A stretch of 64,000 nucleotides of DNA from DSYU01 sp964437595. Its GTDB lineage: Bacteria > Chloroflexota > Anaerolineae > Anaerolineales > Anaerolineaceae. The stretch spans positions 1-64,000 of the forward strand of contig CAYTHO010000009.1 in NCBI GenBank assembly GCA_964437595.1, in the 5' to 3' direction. The translations under genes were made by a program, and so were the position numbers. The first letter of the stretch is position 1; every line of letters begins with the position of its first letter. Positions 54,673-62,943 of the stretch are shown piece by piece. Under the pieces are notes generated by a model that made no database searches, had not been told where the DNA came from, and worked only from the letters and a program-made list of their open reading frames with translations.

Positions 54673-55020
54673 ATGCCAATTGAAAAGCGCAAAGAACCCC
54701 GGCGCCATCTTATCTTTTATCTAAAGGTGGTAGACCCTGCAACCGACCAGTTAATTGGTCATCTGGTAGATATTTCAACCGTTGGCATGATGATCATTTG
54801 CCAGAATGAACTTGCCATCGGCCAGATTATCCCTTTAAAGCTGCTGTTACCTGAGGTTTTTGAGACTGCCACGCATTTGGATCTAATCGGCGAAACGGTC
54901 TGGTGCCATAAAGACGTTAATCCAGATTACTATGCTGTTGGCATGAAATTCAGGCAGACTACCTCTGATTCGAGAGAAGTCATAAAAGATCTGGTCAGTT
55001 CGTTTGGCTTTCAGGCCTGA
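54673..55020 (+). CDS. PilZ domain protein (c-di-GMP receptor)
   Basis: A 115-residue PilZ protein. The c-di-GMP-binding motifs are R-x3-R (RKEPR) near the N-terminus and D-x-S-x2-G (DISTVG). It likely binds c-di-GMP and signals to surface or motility functions. GGAGG precedes ATG 54673. Convergent with the polymerase gene, 4 nt apart. Pairs logically with the HD-GYP phosphodiesterase. Confidence 0.88.
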   Translation: MPIEKRKEPRRHLIFYLKVVDPATDQLIGHLVDISTVGMMIICQNELAIGQIIPLKLLLPEVFETATHLDLIGETVWCHKDVNPDYYAVGMKFRQTTSDSREVIKDLVSSFGFQA

Positions 55021-55024
55021 ACCC

Positions 55025-58000
55025 TCAATAGCCTGGCGGTTGATTTCGTCGCCATCCTCTTTCGGCATGGAGAACTGGTTCGCCGGTGTTCTCGTCTCGT
55101 TCGATACGACCCTCAATAAAGATTAGCTGGTTTGCTGAAGAAACAATATCCTGCATCCGTCGAAAGGCTTGGGGGTAAAGGATTATATCGAGAACCCCTT
55201 CAAGATCTTCCAGGGACATAAATGCCATCCGCTCACCGCTGTCATTTGTCACGCGGTGAAGGATCTGGAGTACCCCTGCTACACGGACAACCTCGCCCAT
55301 TTTCGCCGTGGCTTCAACGGTCGAAATGACCCCGGCATCGCGCATTTCCGCGGCAAAAGCCTCTAATGGATGCGCTTCCAGGCTGATCCCGAGCATGCGC
55401 TGCTGCGCGGCGGATTTCAGGTCAATATCCCAATCCTCGCCAGCAAAATCGCTCATACCGAATAAGGAGAGTTGGCCCGGTCTCGAGCGGCCTGATGAAA
55501 GCGCATGCAGCAGATCAGGAATTTTGCCGATCCCCTCGAATGCGCCCACCTGGATCAGATTTTCTGTTTCCTGCAAACGCGGATTTACTTTCAATAAAAA
55601 TTCGGTCAGGCTGTGAAATGGCCTGTGACGGAGTATTTGTTCCTGGGTCCTGTTGGTGAGTGCGCGTACCTGATCCATGCCCATATAAAGGACCGGTTCA
55701 CCGCTGGGGTAGACCACAGCGAACTGCTGCCGAGAGTAATTGACATGTGGTGGTCGTACTTTAAGCCCTAACCGGCGTGCTTCGCTGAGGTAAATAGACT
55801 GCGAATAATAGCCTCCCCAGTTAGCCAGAACCGCGGCGATAAATTCAGCCGGGTAATGCGCCTTGCACCAGGCCGACCGCCAGGCAACCTGAGCGTAAGA
55901 CGCGGCGTGGGCCTTTGGAAAGCCATATCCCGCGAATGCCGCCATCATTTCCCAGATATGCGCGCCGGTATCCGGCGGAACGCTGCTGCGCTCCTGCGCG
56001 CCAGCAATGAACTTTTCCTTCAAAATTTGCATCTGCTTTCCGGGGTCAAAGTGACTCATCGCCCGGCGTAGCAGATCGGCTTCGCCCAACGAAAGGCCAG
56101 CCAGATCATGCGCGATGCGAAGTACCTGTTCCTGGTAAAGGATCACTCCGTATGTATCAGAGAGAAACCCGGCAAGAGCAGGGTGGATGTGCGAAACCGG
56201 TTCGATGCCTTTATGCCGGCGGACGAACGCATCACGAAGCCCGCCTTTGAGCGGTCCAGGCCGGTAGAGTGCCAGTGCGGCCATCAGGTCGGATATATTG
56301 CGTGCGTGAATTTCCTTGAGCGTGGCGCGCATCCCTGGCGATTCGATCTGAAAACATCCAATGGTTCGCCCCGTAGCAATCAGCGCCGATGTTTCTGGGT
56401 CTTCGGTTGGGATGGCTTCTAGTACATCCATTGATCGGCTGTATTCCTTACGCCGCCAGGAGTGGATGCTGTCGGCAACATCCCCAATCACCGTCAGCCC
56501 GCGGATGCCAAGCAAGTCAAGTTTTACCAGACCAGCCTGTTCAACATCATCGAGGTCCAGTTGGGTGATTGTGACCCCTTTTCCGCCGGAACGGGCCACG
56601 GGGACAAAATCGACGATAGGCCCTGGGGCAATCACCACGCCTCCAGGGTGGACCGACAAATGGTGGGGAAGCCCGAGGAGCGCTTCCGCCTCATGGAACA
56701 AGGCCATATAGCCTGGTCGTTTTCCATATTCGGTTATCAGCGCGGCAAAAGGTCCTTGATCTTTTTGTCCCGCCTGGCTCTCAGCTCGCGGTGACCAGTA
56801 ACGATAACCAAGTCGGTTGACCATGCTGCGGATCTCGGCAGGTTTCAAACCGTGCGCTTTGGCAGCTTCGCTGAGCGCCGAACGTGGCCGGAAGGTATTG
56901 ACAGTACCAACCATAGCGACCTGCTCACGCCCATAAGTATCAAAAAGGTGTTGGATTACAGCGTCGCGGCGGCGCGAACAAAAATCGGTGTCAATATCTG
57001 GTGGGATTGCCCGGGCCGGGTTGAGAAACCGTTCAAAGTACAGATCGAGAGCGAGCGGATCAGGCGTTGTTATTCCCAGGCAGTGCGCGACCAATGATGA
57101 AGAAGCCGAACCACGGGATGCGGAGGGCACGCCGCTCTGGTGGGCGAAGTTGATCATTTCTTCGGCGATTAAAAATATTGGTGCGTACCCGCGCGCGGTG
57201 ATCACATCGAGTTCGTGATCCAACCGCTGTCGGATGTCGGCAGGTATACCTGGATACAGCTTGCGCGCCCCTTCTTCTGCTTTTTGCCGCAGTAAATCCA
57301 CATCTGTCATTCCATCTGGAAGGGGAACCTGAGGATAGTGCGGCTGGTTCAGGGCAAGATCCAGGTTGCAAGCTGTGGTAATTTCTGCAATGGTCTCCAA
57401 GGCCTGCGGATAATCACTGAATGCCGTTTTCATATCGTCTGGAGAGCGAAAATAAGCTCCTTCGGGTGCACAGCGCGCGGGTGGAAGATCGCTCAAGGGA
57501 GTGATGGTTCGGATAGCTGTGAGCGTGCGCTGAAGCGCTGCCTGATCCGGGGTAAGATAATAAATATCATGCGAAGCTACAACCGGCAGGTGACTGCGTT
57601 GGGCGAGTTGGTATACTTGCCGGTTCGTTTCTGCATCAGCCGGCGTTTTCTGGTGCATCTCAACATATAACCTGTCAGGGTAGGTCTTTTTCAGAAGATG
57701 TAGCAGGTGGGTGGTTTCGGATTCGCCATCGGTGCATTCAAGCAGCCGCTGAACAGCTCCGCGGCAGCCGCCCGTCAGGCACATCACCCCCTGCTGGTGA
57801 TCTGTAAGCATTTCTAGTGTACACAGTTGCGAGGTACCTTCCGGAGCCGTTTGCACGAGACTGCTGATCCGGCAGAGATTTTTCCACCCGCTGGTGTTTG
57901 TTGCCAACAGCACCAAAATGCCGCTGCTGTCCCGAGTCGATGCAGGGGCTAGATGAAAGGGCAGCAGCAGGTCGATCTCCAATCCCAGGATAGGCTTTAC

Positions 58001-58171
58001 CCCTACCTCCTTGCAGGCGCGGTAAAATGCCAGCGCGCCGGTGAGGCTGAGATGGTCGGTCAGCGCCAGGGCTGGCATTTCGTATGCTGCGGCAGAACGG
58101 GCCAGATCTGCCGGGGACGGAAGCCCTTCGAGAAATGAATAACAAGAGTGGGTGTGCAGGTGGCTGATCAA
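55025..58171 (-). CDS. dnaE2: DNA polymerase III alpha subunit, DnaE2-like
   Basis: A 1048-residue replicative-type polymerase. N-terminal PHP domain (HLHTHSCYSFLEGLPSP, ALALTDHLSLTGALAFY), palm Asp pair D392/D394 in PDIDTDFCSRRRDAV, and a C-terminal OB domain (VVRVAGVLQILHRVTN). About 1050 residues is the short DnaE2/ImuC class (main DnaE is nearer 1160-1200). DnaE2 performs mutagenic repair with ImuA/ImuB, absent from the window. The start is a TTG with no ATG in frame. Confidence 0.85.
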   Translation of the reverse strand: MISHLHTHSCYSFLEGLPSPADLARSAAAYEMPALALTDHLSLTGALAFYRACKEVGVKPILGLEIDLLLPFHLAPASTRDSSGILVLLATNTSGWKNLCRISSLVQTAPEGTSQLCTLEMLTDHQQGVMCLTGGCRGAVQRLLECTDGESETTHLLHLLKKTYPDRLYVEMHQKTPADAETNRQVYQLAQRSHLPVVASHDIYYLTPDQAALQRTLTAIRTITPLSDLPPARCAPEGAYFRSPDDMKTAFSDYPQALETIAEITTACNLDLALNQPHYPQVPLPDGMTDVDLLRQKAEEGARKLYPGIPADIRQRLDHELDVITARGYAPIFLIAEEMINFAHQSGVPSASRGSASSSLVAHCLGITTPDPLALDLYFERFLNPARAIPPDIDTDFCSRRRDAVIQHLFDTYGREQVAMVGTVNTFRPRSALSEAAKAHGLKPAEIRSMVNRLGYRYWSPRAESQAGQKDQGPFAALITEYGKRPGYMALFHEAEALLGLPHHLSVHPGGVVIAPGPIVDFVPVARSGGKGVTITQLDLDDVEQAGLVKLDLLGIRGLTVIGDVADSIHSWRRKEYSRSMDVLEAIPTEDPETSALIATGRTIGCFQIESPGMRATLKEIHARNISDLMAALALYRPGPLKGGLRDAFVRRHKGIEPVSHIHPALAGFLSDTYGVILYQEQVLRIAHDLAGLSLGEADLLRRAMSHFDPGKQMQILKEKFIAGAQERSSVPPDTGAHIWEMMAAFAGYGFPKAHAASYAQVAWRSAWCKAHYPAEFIAAVLANWGGYYSQSIYLSEARRLGLKVRPPHVNYSRQQFAVVYPSGEPVLYMGMDQVRALTNRTQEQILRHRPFHSLTEFLLKVNPRLQETENLIQVGAFEGIGKIPDLLHALSSGRSRPGQLSLFGMSDFAGEDWDIDLKSAAQQRMLGISLEAHPLEAFAAEMRDAGVISTVEATAKMGEVVRVAGVLQILHRVTNDSGERMAFMSLEDLEGVLDIILYPQAFRRMQDIVSSANQLIFIEGRIERDENTGEPVLHAERGWRRNQPPGY

Positions 58172-58307
58172 GCAGGTTCTCTGAAAATTACATTATGATT
58201 ACTTCATGCGCTGTGGATTGAAATGGGTAGCATCTCTGGTTGCGTGTTGATGTTGATCTTACCTGGGTAAACTGCTCCCCATCAACAGAATACACTATAA
58301 TTCGCCC

Positions 58308-59384
58308 ATGAACAAATTCCCGGTCTTTGATGGACACAATGATACTCTGACGGAATGTTTTTCACCAGAAACTGGCGAAAAACGGTCGTTCTTTGAGTGG
58401 GGCCAGAAAGGGCACCTTGATTATCCACGGGCGGTTGCAGGCGGAATGGTTGGCGGGCTTTTCGCAATTTTTACCCCGCCGCCTCCTGAGTCGCCGGACC
58501 GGGAGTTGCTGAGTGGGGTGGTGTATACCGATCTGGGTTATGAGGTTACCCGCCGCAGCCCCCTGGAAACAACCTACGCGCGCGCATACACCACTGCGGT
58601 GATCGATTATTTACGCGCTATAACTGCTCAATCTGCCGGAAAGATGGGCATCGTTTGTAGTGTGGCAGATCTAAACCGCTGCCTGGCAGAAGATCGTCTG
58701 GCGGTTGTGCTGCACATCGAAGGAGCGGAGGCGCTTGATCCTGGTTTAAGCGATCTGGAATGGTATTATCAGCAAGGGGTTCGTTCTTTGGGGATTGTGT
58801 GGAGCCGCCCCAACGCTTTCGGCGAGGGTGTCCCATTCCGTTTTCCTGGCAGCCCGGATACTGGGCCAGGACTGACGGAAGCGGGCAAGCAGTTAGTACG
58901 CGAATGCCGCCAGTTGGGGATGCTGGTGGACCTGGCGCATATCAATGAAAAGGGTTTTTGGGATGCCGCTGCGATTCTGGATGCGCCTCTGGTTGTAAGC
59001 CATACCGCCGTACACACGCTTTGCCCATCCACCCGCAACCTGACCAATCAGCAGATCGATGCGGTGGGTCAGTCAGGTGGTCTGATCGGGATCATGTATG
59101 AACCGATGAATATCCGTCCGGATGGAAAACCAGGCGCGCAGGTGGCCCTGGAAGATATCATTCGCCATTTCGATTATATCGCCGCCAGGATAGGCGTGGA
59201 TCATGTGGCATTCGGATCGGACTTTGACGGCGCGGATATGCCTGCCCCGCTCCGTGATGCTTCACTGTACCAGAACCTGGTGCAGTCGTTGGCGGATCAT
59301 GGTTACCAGGGTGCTGACCTGGAAAAGATTACCTGTCAGAACTGGCTGAGAATCCTGAACAATTCTCTAGAGTGCCGAAGTTAA
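58308..59384 (+). CDS. Membrane dipeptidase (M19 family)
   Basis: A 358-residue metallo-dipeptidase: DGHNDT at the start (metal His/Asp), SHTAVHTLCPSTRNLTNQQIDA and HVAFGSDFDGADMP near the end. The renal-dipeptidase-like family hydrolyses dipeptides. No signal peptide; cytoplasmic. Its stop overlaps the convergent pgl stop by 4 nt. Confidence 0.92.
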   Translation: MNKFPVFDGHNDTLTECFSPETGEKRSFFEWGQKGHLDYPRAVAGGMVGGLFAIFTPPPPESPDRELLSGVVYTDLGYEVTRRSPLETTYARAYTTAVIDYLRAITAQSAGKMGIVCSVADLNRCLAEDRLAVVLHIEGAEALDPGLSDLEWYYQQGVRSLGIVWSRPNAFGEGVPFRFPGSPDTGPGLTEAGKQLVRECRQLGMLVDLAHINEKGFWDAAAILDAPLVVSHTAVHTLCPSTRNLTNQQIDAVGQSGGLIGIMYEPMNIRPDGKPGAQVALEDIIRHFDYIAARIGVDHVAFGSDFDGADMPAPLRDASLYQNLVQSLADHGYQGADLEKITCQNWLRILNNSLECRS

Positions 59385-60133
59385 AATAACGCAGCCGCCG
59401 CTTCATCCACCATCCAGATTAACATACCTTTGTCTGCGCGGATGATTTGAGCCGGGTAACGGTCTGGCTGAAAAACGCCATAAATAACCCGTTGGAGGGT
59501 ATTACTTTTCCCCGCTCCGGCAGCCAGAAAAACGATCTGTTTTGAACGGTTCAACAGGGCAGGGGTGAGGGTTACCCGCCATGCAGCCAGCTTATCAACA
59601 TATACGGCATCAACCCAGCGCACATCCTCATGAACCACCGGGGTGCCCGGAAATAATGATGCTGTATGCCCGTCATCTCCTACACCCAGCAGGGCCAGGT
59701 CAAAGCCAGCCTGCTTCCGCTCTTCTTCATCCGTCAGTGAGGAAAAGAAGCGCAGCAGTGTCTCCTCATAATCCTCGGCAGCCTGTTTGGGAGACATCTC
59801 GGCGCGAATGCGGTGTACATTCGCTTCCGGGATAGCGATATGATCCAGCAGTAGGTTTTTCGCTTTAAGGAAATTGCTGTCTGGATGGGTGGGGGGAACA
59901 CAGCGCTCATCGCCCCAAAAAAAGTGGGTTTTTGACCAATTAACGCGTTCACGGTAAGGGTCAGACCCTAATAGCGAGTAGAGCAGGGATGGCGTGGATC
60001 CACCAGATAGTGCGGCGCTGAAGATCCCGTTCAACTCGATGGTTCTCTCGGCTGTTTGTATGAACTGCTCTGCTGCAGCTTTTGCCAGCAGATGGGCATC
60101 AGGAAATATTTTTACCCTGGCATGATCAATCAT
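59381..60133 (-). CDS. pgl: 6-phosphogluconolactonase
   Basis: A 250-residue DevB-type lactonase: ALSGGSTPSLLYSLLG, THFFWGDERCVPPTHPDSN and LLGVGDDGHTASLFPG. It opens 6-phosphogluconolactone in the oxidative pentose phosphate pathway. No zwf or gnd nearby. Confidence 0.95.
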   Translation of the reverse strand: MIDHARVKIFPDAHLLAKAAAEQFIQTAERTIELNGIFSAALSGGSTPSLLYSLLGSDPYRERVNWSKTHFFWGDERCVPPTHPDSNFLKAKNLLLDHIAIPEANVHRIRAEMSPKQAAEDYEETLLRFFSSLTDEEERKQAGFDLALLGVGDDGHTASLFPGTPVVHEDVRWVDAVYVDKLAAWRVTLTPALLNRSKQIVFLAAGAGKSNTLQRVIYGVFQPDRYPAQIIRADKGMLIWMVDEAAAALF

Positions 60134-60189
60134 GTATTAATTATATACACGTTCTGTAGATTTAGAGAAAAACGTTTCCTTGTGTATCG

Positions 60190-61782
60190 TTATCTTTCAT
60201 TAAGCCTGCGCTTTTCGCGCCTGGCCTTTCGTCCAGAAACAATCAATCGCTCGATTAAGCCAACGAATGGTTCGGGTTTTGGATGGTCCAGCAGTGGCCA
60301 CACAGGCAGGTCTCGTGATTTCAACACGCTGTTAGCAGCCGCAATCCCAGTGATGCAGGCGCGTTCCAGGAAGAGCGCGGGGTTGGGGTAGCGTACCCAA
60401 TCGCCGCAGCAAAATAAGCCTTCCCACGGAGTTTCGATGCTCAGGTGCTTCCCAGGTGGCCCGAGACCAAACAGGGTATGCGTGGATGCGTTGCGCTGGA
60501 TCATCTGGTGGATGCGGTGGCCGCGCAGTTCGGGAAAGGCAGCCTGTACATCACTGATTGCGCGGCTGATCAATACGGCATCTGGCTCTGCCAGCACCTG
60601 GGGCGGTCCGTAGATATGCGCTTCAATGGCGCTGCCCCCGGTTGCATTATGCCAGCGGATGTACGCTCCCTGGATCCGATCTAGCCAGAAGTAATTGTCC
60701 AGGGTGAAATCTCCGCTGAATATTCCGGCCTCTGATGTGTAATGTGGGGTCCGGTCGAACCACAATCGGATAATGGCGGTCTCCATGCCAGCCGGGAAAT
60801 ACAAATCGGAAGCCAATGCCTGCGTACAAGGGCTCTGTTGCAGAATAGCAGATGTGTTGGGCGCATCCGTAGCAAGGATAACGTGCTGTGCCGTAATTTC
60901 ACCCCTCGATGGCTCGTTGACTTTCTCTTCGCTGGCCTGCCAATAGACTTTCCAGCCATCCTCTACCTGGTCAATCGATGTGACTCGCCTGCCCATCCGG
61001 ATACAGCCGCCCAATGCGCGCACCTGTTCCGCCAGAGGTTGGATCAGGCTGGTGCCAGCATCTGCTGGCAGGTATGAAAATGCCCATGAGTCGCGCCGCA
61101 GAACGGTATAGAAACGCAAAAAAGCCAGGAACCCTGAAAGCGGAATCTCATCCGGCTGCCCGGCCAGGCCGCTGCGCGTCAATCCGATCATAAAAGCCCG
61201 CAGGGCTGGTGACCAACCATTCAGCAGCCCGCTCATGTGCAGCCCTTCCAACGGCTGCTCCTCGCGCAACGGGTCGATGCCCACGGCGAAGATCAGTGTG
61301 TAATACACCAGCACGAGTGAAATCCAATCGTTGATTCCAAGCGCTGCCAGGAAGCTGGGCCGCAGGAACAGGTTAAGGTAATGGAAGGGGGCCGGGATCC
61401 AGCTGTCACGGATGGCGCTTCCCACGGCAGCTTTTTTGATTTTATTCCTCCGGCGGTAGATCCAATCTTCCTCCTGTGCCGGAACAAACACGGGCCGGAT
61501 TCGCCGGCGTGCGAGCATTGCCTGGAGGTTCAGGTATGGTGACCAGATGCCGTGCACCCCATGCTCGCCGGGGAACTGCCAGCCGTTGAATTCAACGCCT
61601 TTCTTCCCCGATACCCGTCCCCCCAGATCGTTTGCATCGGCTTCCAGCACGATCACGGGTACGTTCCGCTCGGTTAGGTGCAGCGCGGCAGTCAGCCCAG
61701 CCAGGCCGCCGCCTACAACCACCACAGGGAAAGATTCAGTGCATGGTTTCAAAGAAAGATAACCCCCAGTTGCTTTGCGCAT
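60190..61782 (-). CDS. FAD-dependent carotenoid oxidoreductase, CrtU/CrtQ-like
   Basis: A 530-residue amine-oxidase-fold enzyme. FAD motif VVVVGGGLAGLTAALHLTERNVPVIVLEA, then GGRVSGKKGVEFNGWQFPGEHGVHGIWSPYLNLQAML, and C-terminal FCCGDWVRYPNPALFLERACITGIAAANSVL, the pattern of zeta-carotene desaturases and CrtU-type carotene desaturase/methyltransferases. In a species with a lycopene cyclase, aromatic-ring formation (isorenieratene or chlorobactene type) is possible but unproven. The start at 61782 overlaps the reductase gene by 47 nt. Confidence 0.75.
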   Translation of the reverse strand: MRKATGGYLSLKPCTESFPVVVVGGGLAGLTAALHLTERNVPVIVLEADANDLGGRVSGKKGVEFNGWQFPGEHGVHGIWSPYLNLQAMLARRRIRPVFVPAQEEDWIYRRRNKIKKAAVGSAIRDSWIPAPFHYLNLFLRPSFLAALGINDWISLVLVYYTLIFAVGIDPLREEQPLEGLHMSGLLNGWSPALRAFMIGLTRSGLAGQPDEIPLSGFLAFLRFYTVLRRDSWAFSYLPADAGTSLIQPLAEQVRALGGCIRMGRRVTSIDQVEDGWKVYWQASEEKVNEPSRGEITAQHVILATDAPNTSAILQQSPCTQALASDLYFPAGMETAIIRLWFDRTPHYTSEAGIFSGDFTLDNYFWLDRIQGAYIRWHNATGGSAIEAHIYGPPQVLAEPDAVLISRAISDVQAAFPELRGHRIHQMIQRNASTHTLFGLGPPGKHLSIETPWEGLFCCGDWVRYPNPALFLERACITGIAAANSVLKSRDLPVWPLLDHPKPEPFVGLIERLIVSGRKARREKRRLNER

Positions 61783-62872
61783 AGTCTATCAGTGTTTGTG
61801 GATCAAAAGCTGCAGCGGGAGCCAATAAGCCTTTGCGCTCATGCTGAGGTTCCAATAGGCGTTGAACGGCATAGACAAGGGTTTCAGCGGTCATGCCGTA
61901 TGGATCATTGCCGTTCAGCAGGGTGGTTCGCTGTTGATCACCCACCCTGGCTTCCACAGAAATTGAAAATTTCGATTGTTTCCTTCGGTTCGTATCCTGC
62001 TCGCTGTTTGATGGAAAACTTGCCGCAGATCCTTTCCCTCCCAGCGAAGCAATGGTAAGAATGAACTGGCGAAGAACACTGCGCGACAGCCGCGATAACA
62101 GCGGTACGAGTATCGGCCCCCAGATTCGTACACCGGGCGTGGTGGTCATCCATGCGTTCACCTGGCGAACCGGCAGGTGCGAAGGGATGGTAACGCTTTC
62201 GGAAGATGGAAACGAGAGAGCATAAGGGTGGCGATCGTGGAAAGCTGCTCGTCTTACCTTGCCACCCGGTATTTGCCCAGTCCAGCCCCATTCTCGATAA
62301 GTGACCCAGGAGGTAGCCAGAGATCGTATCGCAGAGCGGCGCGTTCCTGCGCTCGCGCCATTCCAGTTCAACATGTAGGTAACGTTGATTTCATCCAGCG
62401 CCTCAGCCTGGCTGGCCTTAAGCAGCGCGGAGCCAGCCAGGTGGGCGGCGCAGTCAGCCAGCGCCACTTCGAATCCGCAAGCTGGAACCAGCGCGGCGCC
62501 CGTCTTTTGGGCCAGGTCGTTATATCCGCGAGATCGGAAAACGTATCCCAGTTCGTTCGTGATATCCAGGTAATGCACTCCGCTGAGCGCGGACTGAGAA
62601 ATCACCCGCTCGCCCAGGTCTGTGAAAGGCCCTGCGCAATTAATCAACACGCGAGTGTTCTGGAACAATGCTGGGAGGCTGCTGGATCGGGCGGCATCCG
62701 CGGTAAGCCATTCGGGATGATTGGGTAGGGCATTCGAAAGGTTGGCGAGTTTTTCGGGAGAACGCCCGGCAATGCGGAAGGGAATCCCCTCGCGAGCAAG
62801 CGCCAGGGCAATGAGCTGCCCGGTATAACCGGTTGCGCCAAATAGGGTGACTGGGCATGAATGGGAAGTCAT
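61736..62872 (-). CDS. Saccharopine-dehydrogenase-like NADP-binding reductase
   Basis: A 378-residue protein with Rossmann start VTLFGATGYTGQLIALALAREG and INCAGPFTDLGERVISQSALSGVHYLDITNELGYVF, as in trans-acting enoyl reductases and lipid-pathway members rather than lysine biosynthesis. Likely reduces a polyketide, fatty acid or isoprenoid. Overlaps the CrtU-like gene by 47 nt, implying coupled translation. Confidence 0.88.
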   Translation of the reverse strand: MTSHSCPVTLFGATGYTGQLIALALAREGIPFRIAGRSPEKLANLSNALPNHPEWLTADAARSSSLPALFQNTRVLINCAGPFTDLGERVISQSALSGVHYLDITNELGYVFRSRGYNDLAQKTGAALVPACGFEVALADCAAHLAGSALLKASQAEALDEINVTYMLNWNGASAGTRRSAIRSLATSWVTYREWGWTGQIPGGKVRRAAFHDRHPYALSFPSSESVTIPSHLPVRQVNAWMTTTPGVRIWGPILVPLLSRLSRSVLRQFILTIASLGGKGSAASFPSNSEQDTNRRKQSKFSISVEARVGDQQRTTLLNGNDPYGMTAETLVYAVQRLLEPQHERKGLLAPAAAFDPQTLIDYAQSNWGLSFFETMH

Positions 62873-62893
62873 TGAACAGCAGCCTTTATTAAA

Positions 62894-62907
62894 TGTAAAG
62901 ATTTACA
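62894..62907. promoter_or_regulatory. Inverted repeat upstream of the reductase/CrtU-like pair
   Basis: TGTAAA and TTTACA, 2 bp apart, lie 21-35 nt upstream of the minus-strand start at 62872. A possible repressor site; the family is unknown. Confidence 0.35.
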
Positions 62908-62943
62908 ACAACACATACGAACCCGCGAGTTCCATACCAGCTC

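Noticed and set aside
56361..56794. Open frames on the plus strand inside the polymerase gene
   Set aside because: They lie wholly within a well-supported DnaE2-like coding region and show no protein-family features.
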